Shown here: piece after piece, positions 26,101-38,100 of the stretch | How positions within the stretch are numbered: the first letter of the stretch is position 1 | Layout: the number at the start of each line of letters is the position of its first letter | Source of the DNA: Dama dama | Taxonomy: Eukaryota; Chordata; Mammalia; Artiodactyla; Cervidae | Direction: 5' to 3' | Length of the DNA: 64,000 bases | Assembly (NCBI RefSeq): GCF_033118175.1 | Contig: NC_083701.1 | Location: 9,319,501 to 9,383,500 of the forward strand | Translations under genes and position numbers: made by a program | Notes under the pieces: model-generated | What the model was told of the DNA's origin: nothing | The model's database searches: none | Seen by the model: the letters and a program-made list of their open reading frames with translations, nothing else

Positions 26101-29100
26101 GAAGCCCAATGCCAGCAGACCTGCCAGGAAGGTGAGGGCAGGGAGGCTCCAGCCTGTGGGCATGGGCGCTCTTTGTCTGGGTCCGGATGTTCCGGGGGGA
26201 GTAGTGGGAGTGGGGACAGAGGCCTGGGGGCCAAACCACCAGCATCGCATCCAGGCTCCACTAGTTGCTGGTTGGATGAACTTGGACACATGACTTAACC
26301 TCCGTTTCCACTTCTGAAAAGAATCACGAATGGTGATTACAGCATCACTCTCGTAGAACTGTCGGAGGATCGAACGCAAAGATCTGGTAAAGATCTATTT
26401 AGCACAGAATGTGCTTGGCCAGGGGAACGTATCAAGCAATGCTGAGCTGTTGCCGGGCCAGGGCAGGGTCAGCCTTCTGAGCACATGTCTCTGTTGGACG
26501 CAGGGACCAAGTGGTGCTTTTTGGAGTTAACTACCTGGATTAGATTTGATCACAAGAGGAAGGGGCCTAAGCCCAGAGCGACTTTCCTCAGTTTAGGAGG
26601 GCTCTTCTCCTTTCCCCCTTGGGGGTGTTCCTGAGTCCTTGGAAATGGAGGGAAACTTCAGAAAGAGGGGAGTAGGAGTTTTCAGGGCTCACACATTTGA
26701 ATATTTTAACCCAAATACTTGGCTTCCTGGTGGGCTACAGGCACCATATGCAATACAAAATACAGAGCCCTGCCCCCAAGTGGCTCTGCTGGGGGACTGG
26801 GTGCCATCTTGGAGGGGTAGGCAAAATTTCAGCTTTGGGATCACAAAAGACGTTCTGTCTTCTCCAGAATCCAAGGGCTGGGGGAAACCACAGCTCTAAA
26901 GATGACTGGAGAGGAACTCATTCAAGGTCTCACTTCCGCCAAAGAAGAAACAAGAAACCAGAAGCACGGGGCACTCACTGGACTGAGCTGCCAGTCGAAT
27001 GGCATAATCGCCCCCGCTCAGAAACTTCTCCAAGAAAGTCTCCCGGGACGGGGAGAGTGGAGGAAAGGCCAGCTCCTCGTCAGTCAGCCAGATTCCTTTG
27101 GCCGCGAGGAAACTCTCTCCCAGAGGGAAGCGAGAGCTGTTGGAATACGTGACAATCTCTTCTGCTTCCCTGATGAACTGCAGGACGCGAAGCTTCACTT
27201 CCTCACAAGAGCCAGGACCTGCGGAGGAAAGGCAGATGGATTCACCACCACGTGGAGCTCACTCTGACCCCTCCGAAGTGTGTACGCACATAAACAGACA
27301 CACGCGTTTCTGCCTCAGCTGTTCCTTTCGCCCCAACCCTCCCCACAACCTGGAATGTCCTTTCTGTTTTGTCTCGGTGATCGGATTCACTGCACCGGTG
27401 GCATACCCACTTTGTGAGATGATTAGTAATAGCTAATGTTTATTCCACAACAGGAACTCACATGCTGGGACCTTGCTGGGCTCGTTCCGGGTTCCTTCCA
27501 GCTTCTGACCAGACTCATCCACACACCAGCAGCTCCGGAGGTCAAAGTGGGCCAGAGGGGCGCTAAAGTCTGAGTAGGGCCCCGGGTATTGGTCAAGCTG
27601 GCCGTTTAGAATCTGCCAGAAGAAGTAGGGTTCCAGAAGCACGTTCCCTCCAGGCTGGGTCCGGTTCCCTTCCAACACCGACACTGGGACATCTTGGAAA
27701 GAAGAGTATCTCGCCAGCCCTGGGAAGATGCCTTGTTGGCCAGTCTCGTACAGATTTTGAATGAAGAGACGGAAGTTTCTGGAAGCTGCTTCTCTGTAGC
27801 TCATGATCTTCATTAGCAGTTCTGCAGGGGTCAGCGCCTGGCCAGCACTGTTCTGAGCCTCCCAGCGTTCATACCACTCGAAGGCCTGCTCGGGGGGCCC
27901 GTCACATTGCACGGGTCTCCACTGGCCACTAGCACTGCACTGCGGGATGTAGATGCTGGAGAGGGTGGGCGGAGTGCTGGGGCTAGAGACCAGGGCCCGC
28001 GCCGTCCCGAGGAAGGCTCGCTCGGCCTGTAACTGACAGGGGCTGGGGCCTGGGGAGGGGCGAAGCACAGGCACGTCAGGTTAATAAGCCCCAAAGACCA
28101 AGATGCATATGTGCTAAGTCATTTCAGTCGTGTCCGACTCTTTGCCACCCCATGGACTGTAGCCCACCAGGCTCCTCTGCCCATGGGATTCTCCAGGCTG
28201 GAATACTGGACTGGGTTACCATTTCCTTCTCCAGGGGATCTTCCCAGACCAGAAATCGAACCCCTGTCTCTTGCATCTCCTGCATTGGCAGGTGGGTTCT
28301 TTACCACTAGCGCCACCTGGGAAACCCAAGACCAAGATGGAAGCCCTTATCTGTCCAAACTCCATCTAAAACCTTACACAGCCATAGAAACCCCATCAAC
28401 CTTATATTTGTAAATATTCAGAGAGAGATCCTCCCCATCACTAAAGCAATGCAGTTGAGACTGGCTGTTGTCAGCACTGCAGAAATGTTATATGGCAGCT
28501 CCTTAAGGCCAAATTAATCTCCCTATCCACTCCTTAGAATGATTAACATTACCAAGACCTTTCTGGACAATGTTTAAATCAGGCAGCAAATTTCACCATT
28601 AGCAGAAGTTTAGGCTTTAGCTACGACTCGGATGCATCGTGTCAGGGCCCTAGGGGAGAATCGGAGTCTGCAGGTTGAACACTCAACAGACTCACATTTC
28701 TTGGGCTCTCCAACCGCACTTCGGGTTCCAGGAATAGGCTGACCCTCGGTGTCCACACAGTGGCACTCTGAGTTGAAGCACTGGACAGGGAGAAAGCTCC
28801 CCTCGCTGGAACAAGCAGGGACAAACAGGCTGGACCCAGCAGGCTGGCTCCCCAAGAGGCTCTGCATGCTTGCCCTCTGCTTTTCACACTCCGTGGGGCA
28901 CCGGGGTCGTCCACCTCTAACCCGGGAGCCGGCAAGTTCTCGGCCCCGGGCATCCACGCACCAGCAGTCCCCGGAGAAGCACTGGACCTCCTCGTAGCGC
29001 CCTTCCACGGTGCATGCCGGGACGAAAAGGCTGCCAGGTGCCTGCCCGCAGCCCTGAGAGCTGAACACCATTTCCATCACGTCACCTAAATCCCTCGCTG

Positions 29101-32100
29101 TGTCCTCTGGCACAGAAATAGCATGCTGCAAGAAGAGAAGGAATTCTGGAAGCTCCAGGAGGGAAGAAAGGAATTGCAGGGCATTTTGGTTCTCTTGTAA
29201 GTTGATTTCAAAGCCAAAGCTGCCCACAACTGGCTTCCTTGGGGCGACGCCTGTCTTGGAGGTTATGGGGGCTTCGGCGGCAGGATTTGAATTCAGTCCC
29301 GAGGAGAGGGGCTTGGCCAGATCGGCTAGTGCCCTTCCATCCTGGAAGCCTGGGAGACCCAGCTGCTGGAAAAAGTGACTGAAGTTAAATGTGCCTCTTG
29401 TGCCCAGGGCCCCAGACAAGTTAAACTGGCCGACATTCACCAAAAATCTCCCCCCAAAGAGGTTTTGCTGCAGTCGCTTTGCGTTGGTGGTGAACTGCAG
29501 GGCGAGGCGGGCCAGCTCTCGGGAGGGAAAAATCCCTCTAATAGCTTCCTTGAGGAGACTTTCTGGGGTGACAAACTGCGTGTCCTGTCCTTGCAGCATT
29601 GGCTGGAAAACCCCGGAATCCAGAAAGAGCTCCTTGATTGAGGGCGGGCAGGATGCGGCAAATCTGGCAAATCTCTGAGACACAAGTCTTTCCTCGGGAG
29701 CCAAGAACAAGCTCCGACGGCTGAAAGAGCCAGAGGGCCCAAAGCGGAGTCTGGAAAAAGCCCGCCGCCTCTCGGAGGGACAGGACTGGTCTTCAGCTAC
29801 AGGGGGAATGCAAGCAAAGAACAAATGAAGAAATAATTTCACCGACACCAGTGACCCTGACGCAAGCCCTCAGATCTTTCTGGTTTACTATTGTTTAATA
29901 ATCACTGTCTGACTCCTTGCAACCCTATGGACTGTAGCCTGCCAGTCTCGTCTGTCCATGGGATTTCCCAGAAAAGAAAACTGGAGTAGGTAGCCATTTC
30001 CTTCTCCAGGGGATCTTCTCTGGAAGATCCAGGGGTCAAACCTGTGTCTCCTGCTTGGCAGGTGGAGCAACAACAACAGCATTTCTGACACAGCCCTCAG
30101 ATCTTTCTGGTAATAAGATGAAAAAAAGTCCATCAAGGACTGAATCTCTGCCTCCTCCTTCTCCAAGTCCTTCTATTTATTCCTTCCCCCTGAGCAGAGT
30201 CTGTGACCCCCACCTTGGGGAGTGAGGACTCCAGGTGACTTGACTTCCTCACCTTGATTCCACTCGAGGGTGACCCCTTCCTAAGACAGGGCTCAGAGAC
30301 ACTAGCCCACTTTCTGAAAACCTGTCCACACACTCATCAAATGTGCCCGTTGGAATGATGTCTCCCCACCCAATGGGTGCCCTGCCTTGCCCAATACTCA
30401 TGTCTGCCCAGAACCTCCAACTGTGATCTCACTTGGAAATAGCATCTCTGCAGATGTCATTAGTTAAAATGAGGTCATACTGGTTTAGACATTGACATTG
30501 AAGTTGCTCAGTTGTATCTGACTCTTAGCGACCCCATGGACTGTAGCCTACCAGGCTCCTCCGTCCATGGAATTTCCCAGGCAAGAGTACTGGAGTGGGC
30601 TGCCATTTCCTTCTCCACTGGTTTAGGGTGGGCCCTAAATCCAAGGACTGGTGTCCTTAAAGAATGCCATGTGAATACAGAGAGGAGACACATAGGAAGA
30701 GGGAAGGCAGAGACTAGGGTGATGCAGCTGTTAGCTAATGAATGCCAGAGACTGCCAGCATACACCAGAAGCTGGCAAAGACTCTACCCTGGAGCTTTCC
30801 GAGGGAACACAGCCCTGCCCACACCTTGATTTCAGACTTCTGGCCTCCAGGACTGTGAGAAAATAAATGTCTGTTGTTTTAAGCCACTCAGTTTGTGGTC
30901 ATTTGTTATGGCCGTCCTAGGAAACTCCTGCACCAACAAATTCCTGTTTGTTTTTAATGGAATGTTGTTTTCCAGGGTTCTCCTATCAGAACCCTCAATG
31001 GCCTTTTTAACACTTCATTATAATGCTCTTCAACAGGCTGTCTATTCCTCCGTGGGGATCATCTGATCTAGGCTAACTAGTTTATCATCTATTTGAGGTT
31101 AAAAACCATATTTTAAATGCTATTGGTATTTTCCATAAGAAGAAACATTTTCCTATGTTTTAATATGCAATATTAGAGGAACTGAGCTTCCCTCGTGGCT
31201 CAGAGATAAAGAACCTGCCTGCCAATTCAAGATACTCGGGCTCAACCCCTGGGACAGAAAGATCACCTGGAAAAAGAAATAGCAACCCACTCCAGCATTC
31301 CCGGCTGGGAAATCCCATGGACCGAGGAGCCTGGCGGGCTACAGTCCTTGAGGTCACAGAGTCAGACACAACCAAGCAACTAAACAACATTACAGGAATC
31401 ATGGTGTTTCCCACAACATGATTTGGCCGCTGAGCAAACACACTTAGCACAGTCTTCCAGACTTCTTGAACTTTCCTCGAAATTTTTAATTAGTAATCAA
31501 CTCCATGCCTGGTCAGGTCATTCTGTCTGAATATCCCAACTGGACTGTCATCATATTCAGAAAAAAAAGTTTTAAAATTCAAACTCTGACCATCTCAGTC
31601 ACATAGGTGGAAGGGAGAAAACTCCATTTTTCTCCATAAAACCATAAATCTTAGAAGTTCTTTTCAACTCACCCCACCCCCAACTTTTCAAAATAATTCA
31701 TTCCCCTCAGTTCACACGGGCGCCAAAAAGAAAGTCAGCCAATTTCACTCTGTAACCAGGCAACAGAGTAAGAGCTGGGGCATGCGGTCAGAGAGAGCGA
31801 GAGAGACTGGCAACATCTGAGCACGTGACACATCCGTCCACAAGGCCAGGGCTTCCTCTGATGGGTATTACAGGAAGGCAGGGGAGAAACCAGGCGCACG
31901 TCTCTGCTTACTCCCTCTCCAAATTAAGAGCACACCCTGTCCATTCATTTGTTATGTAGTGTTACCAAGGCAAAGAAAAAATCAGATATTGGTTTCTTGT
32001 GGCACTTGTTTCCATGGTAATGAGACTGATACATCTGATGGAAAAAGTAGAATATATATAAATATGATCTATGTATTTGGAAGTCCTTTTGGTTTTAATG

Positions 32101-35100
32101 TGGAAGACCAAAGTTCTTCATTTTCACCTGGAATTAGGGTACAATGTTCTCTGGGCTCTAACAGAACCAGAGTGTAATTGTAAAGGCTACCTTCAAGGCA
32201 GAGCTTTACGTTCTTTTTCTACATCTTCACACTTAGCCAATAGGATGCTACCCAACACAGTACCAAGAACTCAACATGTTAAGTTGGAGAAATCAAATGG
32301 TTTCCCAGGAAGTTACTGAAAGAATGTCAGCACATGTCTATTTTGAGGCTCGGAAAAGACTGTCCTCCTCCTTCACTGTCTCACATCTTGCTGAGGCCAT
32401 CCAGCTCACCCCAAGTGGGAGCCTATGAGTGCTCCTGGACTCCTCCTGCTCTACCGCTAACACCCCTCAGGGTCTCACTGTAAGGAGGAACAGAGTCTGA
32501 TGTAATGCCTGGCCACCTGTCTCAAGTTCACACACTTCTCCCCAGCCCACTGCGTCTGCTTCAGTATTGCTTCCTGTCCTGGGCTGAATAGTGTCTCCCT
32601 AGAATTCACATCCTTCCTGGAACCTCGGAATGTGATCTTCTATGGATGTAGGGCCATTGTAGGTGTAATTAGTTAACATGGGGTCACACTAGGGTAAGGC
32701 AGCATGCTCAGTCACTCAGTAGTATCCGACTCTTTTCAACCACAGGTACTGTAGCCCACCAGGCTCCTCTGTCCATGGGATTTTCCAGGCAAGAATACTG
32801 GAGTGGGTTCCCATTCCCTTCTCCAGGGGATCTTCCTGATCCAGGGATCAAACCTATGTTTCTTGCGTCTCCTGCATCTCCTGCTTTGGTGGGTGGATTC
32901 TTTACCACCAGCGCCACCTGGGAAGTCCATACTAAAGTGGCTCTTAATCCTTTATGACTGGTGTTATTTCAAGAGGAGGAGACACAGAGGCAGACAAACA
33001 AGGCAGACAGCCGTGTGACGACAGAGGCAGAGTGTGGAGCTCTGCAGTCACAAGCCAAGGAAGGCCAAAGATTGTTGGTGTAAAAAAGAACAAAATAATG
33101 CTACTTGCAGTCACATGGAGGAACTAGAGTATGACCAACTAGAGAGGGCCATATTGAGTGAAGTAAGTCAGACAGAGGAGGACAAATATCACATATTGTT
33201 TATAGGTGAAATCTAAAAATGGGTTCAAATGAACTTACCTACAAAGCAGAAATAAAAAGAGTTACAGATATAGAAAACAAATTTAAGGTCACTAGAGGAT
33301 AGGAGGTGCTGCAGAAGGATAAATTGTGAGACTAGGATGGACACATACGCGGCTCGTGGTTTCGTCACTGAGTCCTGTCCAACCCTTGCAGCCCCGTGGA
33401 CGATGGCCACCAGGCTCCTCTGTCCATAGGACTCCCCAGGCAGGAATAATGGAGTGGGTTGCGATTTCCTCCTCCTCCAGGGCATCTTCCCAACCCAGGG
33501 ATCGAACCCTGCTCTCCTGCTTTGCAGGCAGATTCTTAACCCACTGAGCCACCGGGGAAGCCTGACATATACACACTACTATATATAAAATGGATAATAA
33601 GGACGCACTGTATAGCACAGGGAACCATCCTCAATACTCTGTAGTGACCTATATGGGAAAATAATCTAAAAAAGAGAAGGTATATGCATAAATGATTCAC
33701 TTTTCTGTACACTTGAAACTAACACAGCATTGTAAATCAACTACACTCAAATAAAAACTTTTTCAAAAAAGAAAATAAAACAACTAAGTTTCTGGCTAAA
33801 AAAACAAAAACAAAAAAGACTGTTGGTGACTACCACAACAAGGAAGAAACAAGGATTTTCTCCTGAAGCCTTCAGAGCAAGTACTGCCCTGCTGGCACGT
33901 TGATTTTAGACGTCCAGCCTTTAGAACTGCTCGAGAATACATTTCTGCTGTTCTAAGCCATTCCATGGGTGGTAATTTGCTACAGTCACCCCAGGAAAAT
34001 TATATAGGCCACTCATCTCTCCTTAGGACACCACAATGACCTTTAAATGCCTACTGCCTGCAGCCTGACGCTCCTGTTCAATCTCTCCTCCAAAATGCCT
34101 GGGCTGCCTTTCCACACAACCCACACAGGGCACTCTCCAGCTTCAAAGCCCTCAACAGCTTCTCTGAAAGCTGGCGGACGAAGCCCCCAAGGCTCTGCTT
34201 GATATGAAAGACCTCATGACCCCTGCTTTTCAGAGTCCCCACCCAAAACAGGAGCTTCCCAGGTGTCTCAGTGGTAAAGAATCCGCCTTCCTAATGCAGG
34301 AGAATTAGGTTCGATCCTGGGTTGGGAAGATCCCCTGGGAGAGGAAATGGCAACTCACTCCAGTATTCTTGTTTGGGAAATCCCATGGACAGAGGAGCCT
34401 GGTGGGCTATAGTCCATGGGGTCGCAAGAATCGGACATGACTGAGCTCCCATGCACACACACACACACGCATACACACACACACACACACACCCCAAACA
34501 GGTTCCAGCAAGCTTTTTATCTCTATCCTTCTCGCAGATTCCGTGTTCCTTAGCACATGTGAAAGTCCCTCCGTCGTGTTCATTGGCACACCAACGCCTA
34601 TCACAGATCCTCCTTGACTAGGATGGAATGACCTCCTGTTAAACTCATCATAAGTTTAAAATATCATTAAGTCAAAAACGCTTTGAATTCCTTAAATACC
34701 ATAGTTTAACCCCACCTACCTTAAACCTGCTCAGAACACTTACATTAGCATACAGCTGGGTAAGATCATCTGAACACCAAGCCCATTTTGTAATAAAGTT
34801 TCAAATATCTCACAAGTTTTTGGTGGGGGAGTCCCACACATGCAACTTGCGGGATCTTAGTTGCCCAAGCAGGGATTGAACCTGGGCCCCAGTGGGGCGC
34901 CAAATCCTAACCACTGGACTGCCAGGGAGTTATTGAATAGCTGTACTGAAAGGGGAGAATGGAATAGCTGTCTGGGTACAGAACTGTCCTGAGTGTATGG
35001 GGTACAATCGTGTGGCTGAGTGGGAGCTGCGGCTCACTGCCACTGGTCAGCATCATGACAAAGCTTCATGCCACATATCGCTAGGCCAGGAAATGTTCAA

Positions 35101-38100
35101 GATTCAAAGCACTATTTCTACTGAACACGTATCATGTTTGCACTGTCAGGAAGTCTAAAAATTGTAAGTCAAGCCACTGTTAAGTCAGGCCCCATCCATA
35201 TTTATGTCCCTATAATTTTGCTTCCCCAGCTCTGACTCTAGTGAACACCTCTCTTTATTTTCTTCCTTCAGGAAACATCTTTAGTTTAGAAGGTGGTCAG
35301 CAAGCGTCACCTCTGCCATGAAGCCCTCCTGGATGTCTCCCTGCCATACAGGCACAGATAGAACTGACCCCCTGCTGCCCTGTGCTCCTAGAGCTACCAG
35401 CACACACTTCTCTTGTGGCACCCGCACCCTTAATTCTCTCCTTTCCCACTATTCTCTGAGCTCCCTGAGGAAGCAACCATGTCTGACACGGGACGAGAAA
35501 TATATTAGAAATTAATAATGATAGATGGGCTTCCATCCTGTTGAACTTGGCCACCCCTGGGGGCCAATGGAATGAATGTGTTCTGGAAAGGTCAGTCTGG
35601 AGAGACCGATACAGTAACGTGACCTGATGAGAACAAGGGAGGAGGCTTGGAGAGGACACCCACCACAGGACGGAGGCTCCCCTCGCCGCCGCGTCCCCGG
35701 GAGCTCCTGCCCGCGGCTGTCCACGCACCAGCACGGCCCTCCCCGCTGGCACTGTACCACCTGGTACTCCCCGTCCGGGCGGCAGCTCGGTACAAAGGGG
35801 TGGCGGAAGCTGGTGGCTGCAAACCGCTCCACTTCACATTTCGTGGGGCCTACAAGAGATCCAGGCAGGAAAGGCAGGGCGGTTAGTGTGTTTACAGCAT
35901 GAGTTCTGGATGCTGATAAAGTCAATTCAATCCCCACGCCCGCTTTGAGACGTCAAAGTCAATTCAATCCCCACGCCACGGAGACTTCAGGGACATGAAA
36001 ACCAAGTGGTTTCCTCCTAGCAGAAACACATCGGCCTCCAGTTTGTACTCACATCGGAATCTACCAGAGATGACTAGCTGCACTGCTAGGAACCGTCTCT
36101 GCAATATCCGGTAGAGAGTGGTCTCAGCGAAGGTAGAAGCAAAGTCCAGGCCGGCAAAAACAGTGTCGTAAATTTCATCAAGTAACAGCTCCAAACCTGA
36201 GCCAAGAAAACAAGCGTTTGGAGGGATGGGTTCATTCAGAAAGAAGGCCCTGACCTCACCACCATGCAAACAGATATAAAGAGGCTAGAGCCCCCAGCGG
36301 GCATCATTGTGCTTTGCGTCTGAACAAGGTTTTAACGGTTTCCAAAGTCAGGGTGGCTCTGTGTGGTTGCACAGGTTGTTCACAGCACAAGGGAGCACAG
36401 CTGAGAGAGTGAGGGAAGGAAATCCATCCTGGGTACCACTCGCCAAGCTCGGAGCTGCATCTGCTCAGAGGGGGCTGATGGGGGTAACTCTTCCCAGCAA
36501 AGGTGCCACGTGGATGAGCAGCAGCTGTATTCAAAGTACCCCCCTTGGAGGCCTGTGAAGGCTGTGTCCTCTCCCATATCCGGGACAGCCCAGCTGCTCT
36601 TTCTGCTTTACCGGGAGCGACACTGAGGCTCTCAGGGGAACGTGCTTACCTGTCTCAGCCAGTTCCCGCCCTTGGCTATCGGCACAGTAACAATACCCAG
36701 ACACCTCTGGAAACCTGCTCCGGAAGGAACTGAAAGTCACAAATGCATCTGGGAACCTGCAAGACAGTGGGATTCATGGTCACCGTCTCATACAAGGCAA
36801 GTCATCACAACCTCTTCCAGGAGAAGTAAATTAATGTGGCCTCATCCCATCTGAGGATGAGATTGGATGGCATCGCTGACTCAATGGACTTGAATTTGAG
36901 CAAACTCCAGGGGAAAAGAGAGGACAGAGGAGCCTGGCGTGCTGCAGTCCATGGGGTCACAAAGAGTCAGACATGACTTGGTAACTGGAAAACAAGAGCA
37001 GCAACAACCTTATCTGGGGACAAGAACCGTCCGCCTCTGTGTTCATGCCGTTCACTCCACGCTTCCTGCAGCAAACGTGCTTTTTTTCTGAATTGGCTTT
37101 CCCTGGCCAGAGTGAGGCTGGACCTGTGAAAATGAAGCTGTGCTTGACTGTCATCTACCAATTAGTGTTTTTCTCACTCGTGGGCTTTGACCAATTTATG
37201 CCCAAGCGGGTGTCTCATAGGATCAGGCAGAAAACAGTTAATCAGCATTGCATTAAAGAGTTCCTTTACTAGAATAGAACTCTCGAGACTAAGGGCCAAG
37301 TGTGCTTTACAAACATATGGTACACATTGCAGATGATCTCATTTGGGGAGGTCACATGACTTCAGAGCCCTTTACGACTTCTCAAGAGCTGGAAAAGAAG
37401 CCAGCTCCACCACAGGAAATTCTTATGTAGGACATTTCCCAGTCCCATAGTCGAAGAAAACACCAAATCACTGTGACATCACTAACAAGGGCTATACATC
37501 ATTTCCATAAGTCGAGGGAAAAGACGCCAAAATCAAGCCTGGCCCGACAATTGCTACAAGAAACTAATTGGCTGGGCTACCCATCCTAGAAGTAATATGA
37601 TGCTCAGGTGATAAAAAGTTGTACCCACGTGCAATGACATAGCAGCCAGAGAGGAGTTGCTATCTCTATGTAACACTGAGAAATTAGTTTTTATGCTCCA
37701 TATAGCACTATGAAAACAAGCATAGTATGTTTCCACCTGTATCTGGAAATGTATATTCCCAACCAATAAGTTAGAAGAAGTATAATAGCAGCTCTCTACA
37801 CAGAAAGGTCTATTGCTGTGTAATATATTCTAGGAAAGTGTTGAAGACAACCTTAATGTCCAAAGCTATGAAAATTTAAAGTGAATTATGGTAAATCCCC
37901 TAAATGAATGCATGCATAACATTATGTAAAAAGGGTAGACTACAAAATGGCATGTGCATACACTACAATTGTTCCTATGCAAATGAACCAGACTTGGAAG
38001 GGAATATATTTCCAGGAACTTTTCAGAACCTCAACACAGGGTGCACATGTAGTAGTTAATCTGAAAGGAAATGAACACACAAAACAAAACCTATGTACAT

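Larger units (their letters stand above)
32578..34000 (+). repeat. Old interspersed repeat carrying nested insertions
   Basis: Left part 32578-32698 (gggctgaatagtgtctccc), middle 32930-33080, right part 33815-34000 (ttctaagccattccatgggtgg, gctacagtcacccc). The parts are separated by a Bov-tA and an L1 3' end. Confidence 0.55.
29797..35663. other. TG intron 8 (5.9 kb)
   Basis: Holds partial and full SINEs, two copies of one old repeat and a nested L1, listed separately. 31450-32340 and 34500-35500 show mostly unassigned sequence, including possible L2 remains near 32350-32470 and 34010-34150 and an inverted CHR piece at about 34830-34930. Confidence 0.8.

Noticed and set aside
27433..28094. 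Overlapping minus-strand frames beside exon 10 (start codons upstream of the acceptor)
   Set aside because: The real coding part begins at the CCCCAG acceptor at 28049. Upstream codons are intron, and the second frame is a shadow.
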